64,000 bases of DNA, taken from the NCBI GenBank assembly GCA_052379645.1, contig JBQSYU010000016.1. One strand, given 5' to 3'. The DNA comes from Arthrobacter_H sp030452125 (GTDB taxonomy: Bacteria; Actinomycetota; Actinomycetes; Actinomycetales; Micrococcaceae). The position numbers were made by a program, and so were the translations under genes. A model generated the notes under the pieces. The model saw only the letters and a list, made by a program, of their open reading frames with translations, searched no databases and had not been told where the DNA came from. This document shows positions 23,673 through 33,579 of the stretch, one piece after another (the stretch's first letter is position 1; the number at the start of each line of letters is the position of its first letter).

Positions 23673-26411
23673 CTACTTCTTCTTCTTGGCTGCCGGGCGC
23701 TTGGCCGGGGCCTTGCCAGCCCGCTTGACCGGACCCTTGGCGCGCTTGTCCGCCAGCAGCTCCACTGCCTGCTCGCGGGTCAGGTCCTCGATCGCGGTCC
23801 CGCGCGGAACCGTGATATTGGTGGCCCCATCGGTGATGTAGGCCCCGAAGCGGCCCTCCTTGACGATGATCGGCTTCTCGGACACCGGGTCGTCCCCGAA
23901 TTCCGCCAAGGGCGGGGTCGCGGCGCGGCCACCACGCTGCTTGGGCTGGGAGTAGATCTCCAGTGCCTGTTCCAGCGTGATGCTGAAGATCTCTTCCTCG
24001 GTCCCGATGGAACGCGAGTCGGAGCCCTTCTTCAAATACGGCCCGAAGCGACCGTTCTGCACGGTGATCTCCGCGCCTTCGGCATCGGTCCCGAGCACCC
24101 GAGGCAGGGAAAGCAGCTTCAAGGCCTCCTCGAGGGTGATGGTCTCCAGGGACATCGACTTGAACAGCGAACCGGTGCGCGGCTTGATCTTCTCCGGCTT
24201 CTTCGGGGGCTTGGGCTTGCCGTTCTTGTAGTATTCGACCGGCCTGGCGGCCAGCTCCTCCTCGGTCGGCGGGACGATCACCTCGGAAACGAAGGGTCCG
24301 TATCTCCCGTCCTTGGCCACGATTTCGCGTCCGGTCTCCGGATCGATGCCCAGCGGGCGCTCCGAGGGCCCGGCATTGTCCATCAGGTAGGTCGCCTTCT
24401 CGGCGGTGAGCTCATCGGGGGCCAGATCCTCGGGGACGTTCGCCCGTTCGGGGTCGGTGCCTTCCGGGGAGCCGGCCGGGGCGGGACGTTCCAGATAGGG
24501 GCCGTATTTGCCCACCCGCAACACGATGCCCGGGGCGATGTCGATCGAGTTGATGGCCCGGGCGTCGATGTCGCCGAGGTTCTCGACCAGGCCCTGCAGA
24601 CCCTTTTCCTCCCCGTCACCGAAGTAGAAGTCCTTCAGCCACGCCGAGCGAGCCAGATGTCCTGCGGCGATCTCATCGAGGTCGTCCTCCAACCGTGCGG
24701 TGAATCCGTAGTCGACGTACTGGGCGAAGTGTTCCTCCAGCAGGCGGATCACCGAGAAGGCGATCCAGCTCGGCACCAGGGCGCCACCGCGTTTGCTGAC
24801 GTATCCGCGATCCATGATGGTCGAAATCGTGGGGGCGAAGGTCGAGGGCCTGCCGATCTCCCGCTCTTCGAGTTCGGCGATGATCGATGCCTCGGTGTAG
24901 CGCGGCGGAGGGGTGGTTTCGTGGCCGGAGGCCGTGACATCCGTGCCCACCAGGGCGTCGCCCTGGGCCAGCTGCGGCAGCCGGCGCTCGGCATCCTTCT
25001 CGGCTTCCTCGGCGGCCGAGACGTCCTTGCCTTCTTCATAGGCGGCCATGAAACCGCGGAAGGTGATGACCGTGCCGGAGGCGGAGAATTCAGCGCGGCG
25101 GCCGTCGGTGGCTTCCCCGGCCAGCCGGACCGAAGCGGTCGAGCCCTTGGCGTCGGCCATCTGCGAGGCGACCGTGCGCTTCCAGATCAGTTCGTAGAGC
25201 CGGAATTCGTCGGCCCCCAACTGGGATTTCACGTCCCGGGGGCGGCGGAAGGCGTCACCGGAGGGCCGGATGGCCTCGTGGGCCTCCTGGGCGCTATCGG
25301 ATTTGGCCTTGTACATCCGCGGCTTCGAGGGCACCGATTCCTGCCCATAGAGTTCGGCGGCCTGTTTCCGGGCCGCCGAGACGGCCTCGTTGGAGAGGAA
25401 CACCGAGTCGGTACGCATATAGGTGATGTAGCCGTTTTCGTACAGGCGCTGGGCGACCTGCATGGTCGACTTCGAGGACCACCGCAGTTTGCGCGAGGCC
25501 TCCTGCTGCAGCGTCGAGGTGGTGAACGGGGCCGCCGGGCGGCGGGTATAGGGCTTGGTGTCGACACTGGTGACGGCGAAATCGCTATCCTGCAGGCCAG
25601 CGGCCAGCGAGGTCGCCGCTGCTTCGTCCAGGTGGACGACTGCGGTGCCGGATTTCGGGGTCTTCAGTCCACCCCGGTCATCGAAGTCACGGCCGGCGGC
25701 CACGCGGCCCCCGTCGACGGCCACGAGCTTGGCGCGGAAGGACTCTCCCGCTGTGGTCGCGAATTCCCCGGCCAGATCCCAGTAGGAGGCGGAGCGGAAG
25801 GCCATGCGTTCGCGTTCACGTTCGACGACCAGCCGGGTGGCCACCGATTGCACACGCCCCGCGGAGAGACCGCGGGCCACCTTGCGCCACAGGACGGGTG
25901 AGATCTCGTATCCGTAGATCCGGTCCAGGACCCGACGGGTCTCCTGGGCGTCCACCAGATCGGTATCGAGTTCACGGACGTTCTCCATGGCCCGGGCGAT
26001 ACCTTCGCGGGTGATTTCGGTGAAGGCCAGACGGTAGACGGGGACCTTGGGTTTGAGGACCTGCAACAGGTGCCACGCGATGGCTTCGCCTTCGCGGTCC
26101 GCATCGGTGGCCAGATAGAGTTCGTCGGCATCCTTGAGTTCGGCCTTGAGTTCCGAGACCTTCTTCTTCTTGTCCGGATAGACCACGTAATAGGGCTCGA
26201 AGTCGTTCTCCAGATCGACGGCGAACTTGCCGACCGAGGACTTCTTCAGTTCCGCCGGCAGCTCCGAGGGTTGGGGAAGATCCCGGATATGACCGACCGA
26301 GGCATCGACGATGAAGCCATCGCCCAGATACTTGGCGATCGACTTGCTCTTGGCCGGTGACTCGACGATCACGAGCTTCTTGCCGGTTTTTTCCTTGGCC
26401 TTGGGGGGCAC
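23673..26411 (-). CDS. topA: DNA topoisomerase I
   Basis: TopA relaxes negatively supercoiled DNA. The 912-residue protein has the TOPRIM domain (VIVESPAKSKSI and ATDADREGEAIAWHL) and the active-site tyrosine in YITYMRTDSVF. In place of zinc fingers its C-terminal third holds several topoisomerase C-terminal repeats, each with a GRFGPY- or GRYGPF-like core, and ends in a Lys/Ala/Pro-rich tail (PAKRPAAKKKK), the actinobacterial pattern. The start is GTG at 26411, with AGGAG five bases upstream; an ORF extension further upstream lacks this support. Confidence 0.95.
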   Translation of the reverse strand: MPPKAKEKTGKKLVIVESPAKSKSIAKYLGDGFIVDASVGHIRDLPQPSELPAELKKSSVGKFAVDLENDFEPYYVVYPDKKKKVSELKAELKDADELYLATDADREGEAIAWHLLQVLKPKVPVYRLAFTEITREGIARAMENVRELDTDLVDAQETRRVLDRIYGYEISPVLWRKVARGLSAGRVQSVATRLVVERERERMAFRSASYWDLAGEFATTAGESFRAKLVAVDGGRVAAGRDFDDRGGLKTPKSGTAVVHLDEAAATSLAAGLQDSDFAVTSVDTKPYTRRPAAPFTTSTLQQEASRKLRWSSKSTMQVAQRLYENGYITYMRTDSVFLSNEAVSAARKQAAELYGQESVPSKPRMYKAKSDSAQEAHEAIRPSGDAFRRPRDVKSQLGADEFRLYELIWKRTVASQMADAKGSTASVRLAGEATDGRRAEFSASGTVITFRGFMAAYEEGKDVSAAEEAEKDAERRLPQLAQGDALVGTDVTASGHETTPPPRYTEASIIAELEEREIGRPSTFAPTISTIMDRGYVSKRGGALVPSWIAFSVIRLLEEHFAQYVDYGFTARLEDDLDEIAAGHLARSAWLKDFYFGDGEEKGLQGLVENLGDIDARAINSIDIAPGIVLRVGKYGPYLERPAPAGSPEGTDPERANVPEDLAPDELTAEKATYLMDNAGPSERPLGIDPETGREIVAKDGRYGPFVSEVIVPPTEEELAARPVEYYKNGKPKPPKKPEKIKPRTGSLFKSMSLETITLEEALKLLSLPRVLGTDAEGAEITVQNGRFGPYLKKGSDSRSIGTEEEIFSITLEQALEIYSQPKQRGGRAATPPLAEFGDDPVSEKPIIVKEGRFGAYITDGATNITVPRGTAIEDLTREQAVELLADKRAKGPVKRAGKAPAKRPAAKKKK

Positions 26412-26541
26412 AACACTCCTATTTGCCGCTGACGGCACGCCGTTGGGGGCGCACCTGCTCATTCTGCACTAGGTTAGCCGCTTCGGGCACACCAACCGCA
26501 AGCCAGGACCTCCCGGTGTGGTCAACGCCGCGTTGCGCGGG

Positions 26542-27183
26542 TCAGGAATCGGTGGCAGGTGCCTCGGGGAGGAAGGAGAGCATGTAGTAGATGCGTTCGC
26601 CTTCCACCCCGCGCTCATCCGGTTGCGCCAGGGCCTCGTATTCGTCCACCAGCCCGTAGACCCTCTGGGCGAACTCCTCCTGCAATTCCTTGCGCAGGAA
26701 CACCATGCCGGTCGTCAGGACCGGTGGTCGGTTCGGGGAAGGTTCGATTCCTGCCTTGCGTTCCTCATCGCGACGGTTGATCTCCACGCTGAGCCGCTCG
26801 CGGAAGGCGTTGAGCTGGACGTTGAGGAAGGAATTCTTGGCTGCCGTCGAGTCGTTGAAGGATCCGACCACCAACTGGTCCCCCGCCGCCTTCCAACGGC
26901 GTTCCCGGCCATCGCCCTCGCTGGCTGCACGTTCGACGTAGCCGTACTTCTCCAGGGCCCGCAGATGGTAGCTCATGGCGCTGGGCGTCAGGTTGCAGCG
27001 CGAGGCAAGTTCGGTCGCGGTGCGGGTGGACTGCGAGGCAAACAGCTCTTCGAGGACCTCCAACCGGGCCTCGTGGGCCAACGCACGGATGGCCTGCGGG
27101 TCGCCGATGACCACCGGTTTCTGGGCCTGTCGCCGGAACTTCGCCTCAACGGGCGGCTCTTCTCCGGATGTGTTCTGAGTCAT
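26542..27183 (-). CDS. Winged-helix (ArsR-like) regulator
   Basis: The 213-residue protein has an ArsR-type winged helix at about residues 25-100: AIRALAHEARLEVLEELFA, recognition region LTPSAMSYHLRALEKYGYVER, and a wing rich in Gly and Arg. Residues ~110-200 form a helical ligand or dimerisation region without metal-binding cysteines. It follows the large methyltransferase by 11 bases and is probably co-transcribed, although a TAAACT box eight bases before the ATG could also start a separate message. Targets are unknown. Confidence 0.78.
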   Translation of the reverse strand: MTQNTSGEEPPVEAKFRRQAQKPVVIGDPQAIRALAHEARLEVLEELFASQSTRTATELASRCNLTPSAMSYHLRALEKYGYVERAASEGDGRERRWKAAGDQLVVGSFNDSTAAKNSFLNVQLNAFRERLSVEINRRDEERKAGIEPSPNRPPVLTTGMVFLRKELQEEFAQRVYGLVDEYEALAQPDERGVEGERIYYMLSFLPEAPATDS

Positions 27184-27191
27184 ACGGAAAA

Positions 27192-27197
27192 AGTTTA
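27192..27197 (-). promoter_or_regulatory. Possible -10 box of the winged-helix regulator
   Basis: Minus-strand TAAACT overlaps the stop codon of the methyltransferase gene and lies eight bases before ATG 27183. Confidence 0.35.
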
Positions 27198-28853
27198 GCC
27201 TTTGTTTCGCACTTCGGTGACGAACCCCTGGGTAACGAGTCGATCAACACTGGCCAGTAGGTTCGCCGCGGTCTCCCGTTCGTCCCCTTCCACGAGGGAG
27301 GCCACGGCCTGGGCCAGCACGCCGGCGCTGAATTCTCCGTCGCAGGCCGAAACGAATCCGGCCTCCGCCGAACCGAGCAGGGTGGTGCGTCGCAATCCGG
27401 CCCCCTGGCGCAGCAGGATGACCCCGGGATGTTGCGCGCCGGGTCGTTGGTGGCGTTCTTCGGTCACGTCGTCGGCGACCACCAGGACCAGCTCCGCCCG
27501 GTCACGCCCCAGCAGGGAGTCGGTGGCCTCGATCTGCGCCTGCAGATACGGGGCGACGGGCTGCTCCAGGGGATGGGTGATCTCTTCGAAACGCAGGCCG
27601 AACGGCAACCGGTCCGGCTGGGCCGGCCGTCGGAGCCAGAGCATCCCGAAACCGATCCCGGCCACGTCGCGGTCGGCGAAATCCCTCAGATAATCCCGGT
27701 AGGCCGCGTCATGGGCCTCCTGGTCACGCCCCTGGGAGGCATCGCGCAACCAGGTTTCGGCATAGACCTCCGGTGCGGTGACATCGCGCTGGATGAACCA
27801 CGCTTCAGTGCCCTCGCGGATCCAGGAGCGAGGACCGGCCTCCCACGCATCAGGGGACTCCTCACCCGGTGTCATCTCATCTACGTGGTTCTCGCCGTCA
27901 TCCGACGCCGCCTGGGTTCGGATCTCCCAGTTCGCCAGCATCTGCGCCGTCCCTCCGGGAGCGAGCACGTCCGGAAGGTCCCGCACCAGGGATTCGACGA
28001 GGGAGTCCCCCGGCATCCCTCCATCCCGGTAGGTGTACCGGTCTTCGGGCCGTTCGCTCGCCGAGCGGGGGGTGATCACGAAGGGCGGGTTGGAGACCAC
28101 GAGGTCGAACTCCTCCCCGGCGACGGGTTCAAGCAGGGACCCCAGGCGAAGCCCGACCCGCTCCTCGAGTCGTTCCGGATCCACTCCGAGCACCCGGTGG
28201 TTCAGCAGCAGGTTGAACCGGGCAAAGGCCAGCGCCCGATCCGAGATGTCGGTGGCCACGATGCGTCGGCAATGGCTGAGCAGGTAGAAGAGCTGGATCC
28301 CGGATCCGGTGCCCAGCTCGAGTGCCCGTTCTACGGGCCGGCGGATGACCGCCTGCGCCAGGGTCGCCGACGCGCGGCCGACACCCAGGACGTGGTCATG
28401 CCGCAACGGCCCGGGCCGTTGGTGGGCCCCGAGGTCACTGGCGATCCATGTCTGCGCAACGACATCGCTGGCGTGCGGGCGCAGATCCACCGCGGCACGG
28501 AATCCTTCGCCGTCGGGTTCGATCAGCTGAAGCCGGGACAGCCCGGCGGTACCGGTGCGCGGGAACGCCATCTGGAGGGCCTCGTCGGGGAAGGACATCC
28601 CCAGCAACCACAGCCCGACCAGCACCGGGAGGGCCCCGGCGCCCCCGGCGCCCAGGGACCGTTCGACCACCAGCTTCGCCGGCACGATCTGGTCCCGCCC
28701 CAGGGCCTCGTGGGACGCGTCTCCGAGGAGGGTGGCCACGGCCTCCTGGTGATAGCAGGCCCGGGTCAGATCGTCGGCCAGGGCATCGAGCAGATCCTGC
28801 TCGTTGCTATGGGGGGCATGGTTGATGACGGAGAAGGGGGCCGAGGTATTCAC
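27195..28853 (-). CDS. PrmC-like SAM-dependent methyltransferase (DUF7059 type)
   Basis: The 552-residue protein has a helical N-terminal part of ~130 residues, then a class I methyltransferase domain: ALELGTGSGIQLFYLL (SAM-binding motif I), IVATDISDRAL, and the NPPF motif in LVVSNPPFVITPRS, which marks enzymes that methylate planar nitrogen, such as glutamine, adenine or guanine N. The C-terminal ~200 residues are an extra domain found in actinobacterial members. The substrate is not known. The GTG start at 28853 is six bases after TAGGCT. Confidence 0.8.
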   Translation of the reverse strand: MNTSAPFSVINHAPHSNEQDLLDALADDLTRACYHQEAVATLLGDASHEALGRDQIVPAKLVVERSLGAGGAGALPVLVGLWLLGMSFPDEALQMAFPRTGTAGLSRLQLIEPDGEGFRAAVDLRPHASDVVAQTWIASDLGAHQRPGPLRHDHVLGVGRASATLAQAVIRRPVERALELGTGSGIQLFYLLSHCRRIVATDISDRALAFARFNLLLNHRVLGVDPERLEERVGLRLGSLLEPVAGEEFDLVVSNPPFVITPRSASERPEDRYTYRDGGMPGDSLVESLVRDLPDVLAPGGTAQMLANWEIRTQAASDDGENHVDEMTPGEESPDAWEAGPRSWIREGTEAWFIQRDVTAPEVYAETWLRDASQGRDQEAHDAAYRDYLRDFADRDVAGIGFGMLWLRRPAQPDRLPFGLRFEEITHPLEQPVAPYLQAQIEATDSLLGRDRAELVLVVADDVTEERHQRPGAQHPGVILLRQGAGLRRTTLLGSAEAGFVSACDGEFSAGVLAQAVASLVEGDERETAANLLASVDRLVTQGFVTEVRNKG

Positions 28854-28859
28854 CGTTCG

Positions 28860-28865
28860 AGCCTA
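28860..28865 (-). promoter_or_regulatory. -10 box, methyltransferase gene
   Basis: Minus-strand TAGGCT, six bases (CGAACG), then GTG at 28853. Confidence 0.6.
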
Positions 28866-28918
28866 GCGGCGGATAGGCTTCCGATGCATCGACCCGCACC
28901 GGAACCCCAGGAGCAGCC

Positions 28919-29482
28919 TTGACCTTGGTCACCACGACATCCCTGCAGATGACTTCCGCCCGGTCCCTGACCCCTGCCGCACGCCCGCTGCCCCGGGGGT
29001 GCCGGATCGAACGCGTCCCGGGGATCACCGCCGACTACAGCAAGTTCCTCTACCGCTCGGTGGGCGGGTCGTGGAACTGGGTGGATCGGCTGGGGCTGAC
29101 CCGGCAGCAGTGGGCGGCAGAAGTCCAGCGTGAGGGCAGCGAGACCTGGGTGTTGACGGTCGACGGCGCGCCGGCCGGGTACATCGAACTCGGTGGTTCG
29201 GCCGACGGGGTCGTGGAAATCATCTACTTCGGCCTCTTCCCCGAACAACTCGGTCTGGGTCTCGGTGGGGTGCTGCTCAGCGAGGGGACGGCACGGGCCT
29301 GGGACCTGCATACGCGGTGGGAGGGGTTCGCCGCGGTGCACCGGGTCTGGGTCCACACCTGTTCCCTGGACGGTCCCGCCGCCCTGGCCAACTACCGGGC
29401 CCGCGGCTTCGAGGTCTTCGCGACCGAAGAGGCCGATCAGGTCGTGGAGGACGCCTCGGCCGGCCTCTGGCCCAAGGCATAG
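28919..29482 (+). CDS. GNAT-family N-acetyltransferase
   Basis: The 187-residue protein has a GNAT fold: a conserved SWNWVDRLGL segment, GAPAGYIELGG, EIIYFGLFPEQLGLGLGGVLL (strand four and the acetyl-CoA pyrophosphate loop), and HTCSLDGPAALANYRARGFEVF at the end. The acceptor is unknown. TTG at 28919 is chosen because AGGAG lies five bases upstream. Its last 46 bases overlap the convergent trhO gene. Confidence 0.8.
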   Translation: MTLVTTTSLQMTSARSLTPAARPLPRGCRIERVPGITADYSKFLYRSVGGSWNWVDRLGLTRQQWAAEVQREGSETWVLTVDGAPAGYIELGGSADGVVEIIYFGLFPEQLGLGLGGVLLSEGTARAWDLHTRWEGFAAVHRVWVHTCSLDGPAALANYRARGFEVFATEEADQVVEDASAGLWPKA

Positions 29483-30363
29483 CAGTCGGGGCATAGCCGC
29501 AGTTGGTCATCGGCGGCACACCCGGCGCAGAACAACCGCAACTTCCGGCATGAGGCCGTGGCGCAGTTCTCGAACTTGTTCGTCGGGTCCTGGCAGCCCA
29601 CGCAACGTCCGACCGTCACCGCCTCGGGAGTGAATTCCAGGTGCATCCGACGGTCGAAGACGTAGAGCGATCCCTCCCACAGTCCACGGTCCCCGTATTG
29701 CTCGCCGTAGCGCGCAATCCCGCCTTCGAGCTGGTAGACCTCCGTGAACCCCCGGTTGAGCATCAACGCCGAGAGCACTTCGCAGCGGATGCCCCCGGTG
29801 CAATAGGTGACCACCGGCTGGTCCTTGAGGTCATCGTATTTTCCCGAGTCGAGTTCCTTGACGAAGTCGCGCGTGGTCTGGACGTCGGGAACCACGGCGT
29901 CGCGGAATTTGCCGATCTGCGCTTCAAAGGCATTGCGCCCATCGAAGAAGACCACCTCCTCCCCGGAGGTCCTGCGGTTTTCGACGAGTTCATGCAGCTG
30001 GCGGGGGTTCAGATGCCGGCCGCCGCCCTGCACCCCGTCGTCGGTGACCGATAATTCGCCCGGGGCCCCGAATGAGACGATCTCCTGACGGACCTTGACC
30101 GAGATCCGCGGAAAGTCCTCGGCGCCACCCTCGCTCCACTTCACATCCAGGCCGTGGAAGGCCGGGTATTCGCGGGTGGCCTTCAGGTATTGCTTCACCG
30201 CACGGATCTCCCCGCCCACGGTTCCGTTGATCCCGTCGGGGGAAATGAGGATGCGCCCGCGCAGTTGCCATTGTTCCAGGAGTGAACGCTGCCACAGGCG
30301 GATGGCCTCGGGATCGGGCAACGGCTTGAAGACGTAGAAGAGGGCGATGCGGTGCTGGGCCAT
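29437..30363 (-). CDS. trhO: tRNA uridine(34) hydroxylase TrhO (YceA family)
   Basis: TrhO makes 5-hydroxyuridine at position 34 of tRNA. The 308-residue protein has an N-terminal acylphosphatase-like region (GRILISPDGINGTVGG), a rhodanese domain with the catalytic cysteine in YCTGGIRCE, and a C-terminal cysteine-rich region (VGRCVGCQDP, CAGCAADDQLRLCPDC). The ATG at 30363 is six bases after TATCCT, so a leaderless message is likely. The 3' end overlaps the convergent GNAT gene. Confidence 0.9.
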   Translation of the reverse strand: MAQHRIALFYVFKPLPDPEAIRLWQRSLLEQWQLRGRILISPDGINGTVGGEIRAVKQYLKATREYPAFHGLDVKWSEGGAEDFPRISVKVRQEIVSFGAPGELSVTDDGVQGGGRHLNPRQLHELVENRRTSGEEVVFFDGRNAFEAQIGKFRDAVVPDVQTTRDFVKELDSGKYDDLKDQPVVTYCTGGIRCEVLSALMLNRGFTEVYQLEGGIARYGEQYGDRGLWEGSLYVFDRRMHLEFTPEAVTVGRCVGCQDPTNKFENCATASCRKLRLFCAGCAADDQLRLCPDCYALGQRPAEASSTT

Positions 30364-30369
30364 CCTTCA

Positions 30370-30375
30370 AGGATA
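30370..30375 (-). promoter_or_regulatory. -10 box, trhO
   Basis: Minus-strand TATCCT, six bases (TGAAGG), then ATG at 30363. Confidence 0.55.
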
Positions 30376-30526
30376 AGGCGGCCATCGTCCTCGGAGCGCG
30401 TCGGGCCCGGGGCCGCGCCCACCCGCGCCGACGCCAGCGGTCCATGCGGTGGTCGCCGTCGTTAACAATTCGCTACCGAAGTGCCGAAAATGCCCTCCCG
30501 ACTCTGCAGTGGATCGCGGCACCGGG

Positions 30527-30532
30527 TATTGT
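30527..30532 (+). promoter_or_regulatory. -10 box, second GNAT gene
   Basis: TATTGT, seven bases, then ATG at 30540. Confidence 0.55.
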
Positions 30533-30539
30533 CTGGAGC

Positions 30540-31205
30540 ATGGGATCGACTGCAACTGACAAATTGATTGGCGTCTGGGTCACCGGCTGGGTCGGTGCCC
30601 GCGGTTATGAAAGCCGTACCGAGGGCCGGGTCCATGCCGCCCTGCGCCATGACACGAGCGGGGACTGGGAATACATCATCAACGACCCCACCTCCGAGGA
30701 GCTCGTGGCGGTCAGCGAGACGCTGAACAAACACCCTGCCCGCCGGCTGACGATCGTCACCGGCGATTCCCTCAGTGTCACCGAGGCGGCCCTGGCCGCC
30801 GGCTTGGGCGTGGTCACCTCGGATGAGGCCCTGATGGTCGCCGACATCTCGGGACACGACGTGGAGTCGCCCCGCCCGGCCGAGGGCTTCACCATCGAGA
30901 CCGAACGCGATGGCAAGCACGCCTACGTCTCCATCCACCTGGAGGACGACCCCGACGTCGTTGCCGCCAGTGGGCACGTCGCAATGGTCGACGAATACGC
31001 CGTCTTCGACCGGATCATCACGGCCGATGACTTCCGCCGCCGTGGGCTCGGCAGCCTGGTGATGCGCGCACTGGTCGCCCTCGCCCTGGAGCATGACGTC
31101 GAAGAGGGTCTGCTGGTGGCCTCCACCGACGGGCAGGCGTTGTACCACTACCTCGGCTGGACCCCCATCGGCAGCATCGTCACCCTCGAGGGCAAGAAGG
31201 ACTAA
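30540..31205 (+). CDS. GNAT-family N-acetyltransferase
   Basis: The 221-residue protein has an N-terminal region of ~110 residues without a recognised domain, then a GNAT core: VVAASGHVAMVDEYAVFDRI (strands two to four), the acetyl-CoA loop FRRRGLGSLVMRAL, and a last segment GLLVASTDGQALYHYLGW. Substrate unknown. ATG 30540 matches the leaderless promoter; longer in-frame forms would start inside the promoter region. Confidence 0.8.
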   Translation: MGSTATDKLIGVWVTGWVGARGYESRTEGRVHAALRHDTSGDWEYIINDPTSEELVAVSETLNKHPARRLTIVTGDSLSVTEAALAAGLGVVTSDEALMVADISGHDVESPRPAEGFTIETERDGKHAYVSIHLEDDPDVVAASGHVAMVDEYAVFDRIITADDFRRRGLGSLVMRALVALALEHDVEEGLLVASTDGQALYHYLGWTPIGSIVTLEGKKD

Positions 31206-31252
31206 TCATCTCCGGTCCCCGTTCCGTCGGTCAGTGATGCCACACTGATGCG

Positions 31253-33571
31253 GTGAGAGAACCCAACGCACTGATCGAGCAACTGGGCCATGGCGAGTCC
31301 CCCGAGGCCTTGACGCATCTGCACGTCATCCCGGCCCGTGAAGCCGTCCATGGTCCGTGGCCGGAGTGGGCGCATCCGGAGGTCGTGGAGGCCTTCGAAC
31401 GGTGCGGCGTCCAGACTCCCTGGTTGCACCAGGTGCAAGCGGCCCACAGTGCCCACGAGGGCCATCACACGATCGTTGCCACGGGCACGGCCTCCGGCAA
31501 GTCCCTTTCTTACCAGTTGCCTGCCCTGGACGCGATCCACCGGGCAGAGCTGGACCAGACGGTCAGCCTGCGGACCACCGGTTCGGTGGTGCTCTACCTC
31601 TCCCCCACCAAGGCGCTGGCCGCCGACCAGCGTTCCGCACTGATCGGCTTGGGGTTGCCCACGGTGAAGGTCGCCAGCTACGACGGGGACACCGACCCCG
31701 GCGAACGCCGGTGGATCCGCGATCATGCCAATCTCGTGTTGACCAATCCGGACATGCTGCATTTCGGGATCCTGCCCAACCATCCGGGGTGGGCCCGGTT
31801 CTTCCGCCGGCTCAGCTACGTCGTCATCGACGAAGCCCACAGCTACCGGGGGGTCTTCGGCTCCCATGTGGCCAACCTGCTGCGGCGTCTGCGCCGGATC
31901 TGCGCCCACTACGGTGCCGACCCCGTGTTCATCGGGGCCTCGGCCACCAGCGCCGATTCCGCCGAGTCCTTCGGACGACTCATCGGGGCCGAGGCCCGGG
32001 AGGTCACCGTCGATTTCTCCCCCCATGGCCAGACCGCGGTGGCGCTCTGGGAACCCCCTCTGCTGGAGGGGCGGGGGGAGAACGGTGCCCCGGTCCGCCG
32101 CACGGTCATCGCCGAGACCGCCGGGCTGTTGGCCCATCTGGTCAGCGGTCAGGTCCGTACCATCGCGTTCATCAAATCGCGGCGGGGGGCGGAGACCATC
32201 TCCAGCATCGCCCGCCGTCTGGTCGACGAGGTCCACCCGTCGCTGCCCGGCCGTATTGCCGCCTACCGTTCCGGCTACCTGCCCGAGGAACGCCGGGACC
32301 TGGAAACCCAGCTGCGTACCGGTGAACTGCTCGGGATCGCGTCGACCTCGGCACTGGAATTGGGCATCGACGTCGCCGGTTTGGATGCGGTGCTGGTGGC
32401 GGGTTGGCCGGGGACCCGGGCCTCGTTCTTCCAGCAGATCGGCCGCGCCGGCCGGGCGGGCCAGGATGCGCTGGCCACATTCGTCGCCAGCGACGACCCG
32501 CTGGATACGTATCTGGTCCACCACCCGGAAGCCATTTTCGAGACTTCGGTCGAAGCCACCGTCTTCGATCCGTCCAACCCCTACGTGTTGGGCCCCCACC
32601 TGTGTGCTGCGGCGGCCGAGCAGCCGCTGCGCACCGAGGAGGTGGAACTGTTCGGCGCGAGCGCGGCCGGACTGTTGGATTCGCTGGTGGACCGCGGGTA
32701 CCTGCGCCGACGCCCGTCGGGCTGGTTCTGGACCCACCCGGAGAACGCCGCCTCGATGGTGAACCTGCGGGCGGACGGCGGTGGCCCGATGAACATCATC
32801 GATGCCGCCACCGGCGCCCTGCTGGGAACCATGGGGTCCCCACAGACCCAATACCAGGCCCATACCGGGGCGGTCTATGTGCATCAAGGAACCACCTATG
32901 TGGTGGAGGAGCTCAATGAGCAGGACCACTGCGTGCTGGTCCAGCGGGCCACCCCTGATTTCTACACCCAGGCCCGGGACATCACCACCATCGGGGTCCT
33001 CGAGGTCCTGCGCACCCTGGATTGGGGCCCGGTCCAGGTGCACTTCGGCGAGGTGAAGGTGACCACGCAAGTGGTCTCCTTCCAACGCAAGGCGTTGGTC
33101 TCCAACGAGATCCTCGGAGAAGAGCCCCTGGAACTCGAGGCCCGGGACCTGTTCACCAAGGCCATCTGGTTCACCGTGCCCGAACGCGAGATGGCGGCGG
33201 CGGGAATCCTTCCCGATGCCGCCCCCGGGGCCTTGCACGCCGCCGAACACGCGGGCATCGGCATGCTCCCGCTGGTGGCCACCAGCGACCGGTGGGATAT
33301 CGGCGGGGTCTCCACTGCATTGCACGTGGACACCGGGATGCCCACCATCTTCGTCTATGACGGACATCCCGGCGGCGCCGGTTTCGTCGAGCGGGCCTTC
33401 GAGCAGGTCACCGTCTGGCTACGGGCCACCCGGGAGGCCATCAGCGCCTGTGAGTGCGACGCAGGATGCCCCTCCTGCGTCCAGTCCCCCAAATGCGGCA
33501 ATCGCAACAACCCCTTGGACAAGGCAGGAGCCATCGCCTTGCTGGGGCTGTTGCTGCGGCACGCTTCATGA
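31253..33571 (+). CDS. DEAH-box helicase (MrfA/YprA type)
   Basis: The 772-residue protein is a superfamily 2 helicase: Walker A ATGTASGKSLSY, DEAH box in VVIDEAHSYRG, SATSAD (motif III), and the second RecA domain with SALELGIDVAGLD and QQIGRAGRAG. C-terminally it has the MrfA/DUF1998 zinc-binding cysteines in CECDAGCPSCVQSPKCG. YprA/MrfA acts in repair of mitomycin-type damage in Bacillus. The gene is convergent with the Tad secretion operon, the helicase/secretion neighbourhood conserved in actinobacteria. CACACT six bases before GTG 31253 is a weak leaderless -10 candidate. Confidence 0.88.
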   Translation: MREPNALIEQLGHGESPEALTHLHVIPAREAVHGPWPEWAHPEVVEAFERCGVQTPWLHQVQAAHSAHEGHHTIVATGTASGKSLSYQLPALDAIHRAELDQTVSLRTTGSVVLYLSPTKALAADQRSALIGLGLPTVKVASYDGDTDPGERRWIRDHANLVLTNPDMLHFGILPNHPGWARFFRRLSYVVIDEAHSYRGVFGSHVANLLRRLRRICAHYGADPVFIGASATSADSAESFGRLIGAEAREVTVDFSPHGQTAVALWEPPLLEGRGENGAPVRRTVIAETAGLLAHLVSGQVRTIAFIKSRRGAETISSIARRLVDEVHPSLPGRIAAYRSGYLPEERRDLETQLRTGELLGIASTSALELGIDVAGLDAVLVAGWPGTRASFFQQIGRAGRAGQDALATFVASDDPLDTYLVHHPEAIFETSVEATVFDPSNPYVLGPHLCAAAAEQPLRTEEVELFGASAAGLLDSLVDRGYLRRRPSGWFWTHPENAASMVNLRADGGGPMNIIDAATGALLGTMGSPQTQYQAHTGAVYVHQGTTYVVEELNEQDHCVLVQRATPDFYTQARDITTIGVLEVLRTLDWGPVQVHFGEVKVTTQVVSFQRKALVSNEILGEEPLELEARDLFTKAIWFTVPEREMAAAGILPDAAPGALHAAEHAGIGMLPLVATSDRWDIGGVSTALHVDTGMPTIFVYDGHPGGAGFVERAFEQVTVWLRATREAISACECDAGCPSCVQSPKCGNRNNPLDKAGAIALLGLLLRHAS

Positions 33572-33579
33572 CTGCCTGA

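Noticed and set aside
31202..33367. Long minus-strand open frame opposite the DEAH helicase
   Set aside because: Composition is typical of antisense frames in GC-rich DNA, without recognisable motifs; the plus frame has all helicase motifs.
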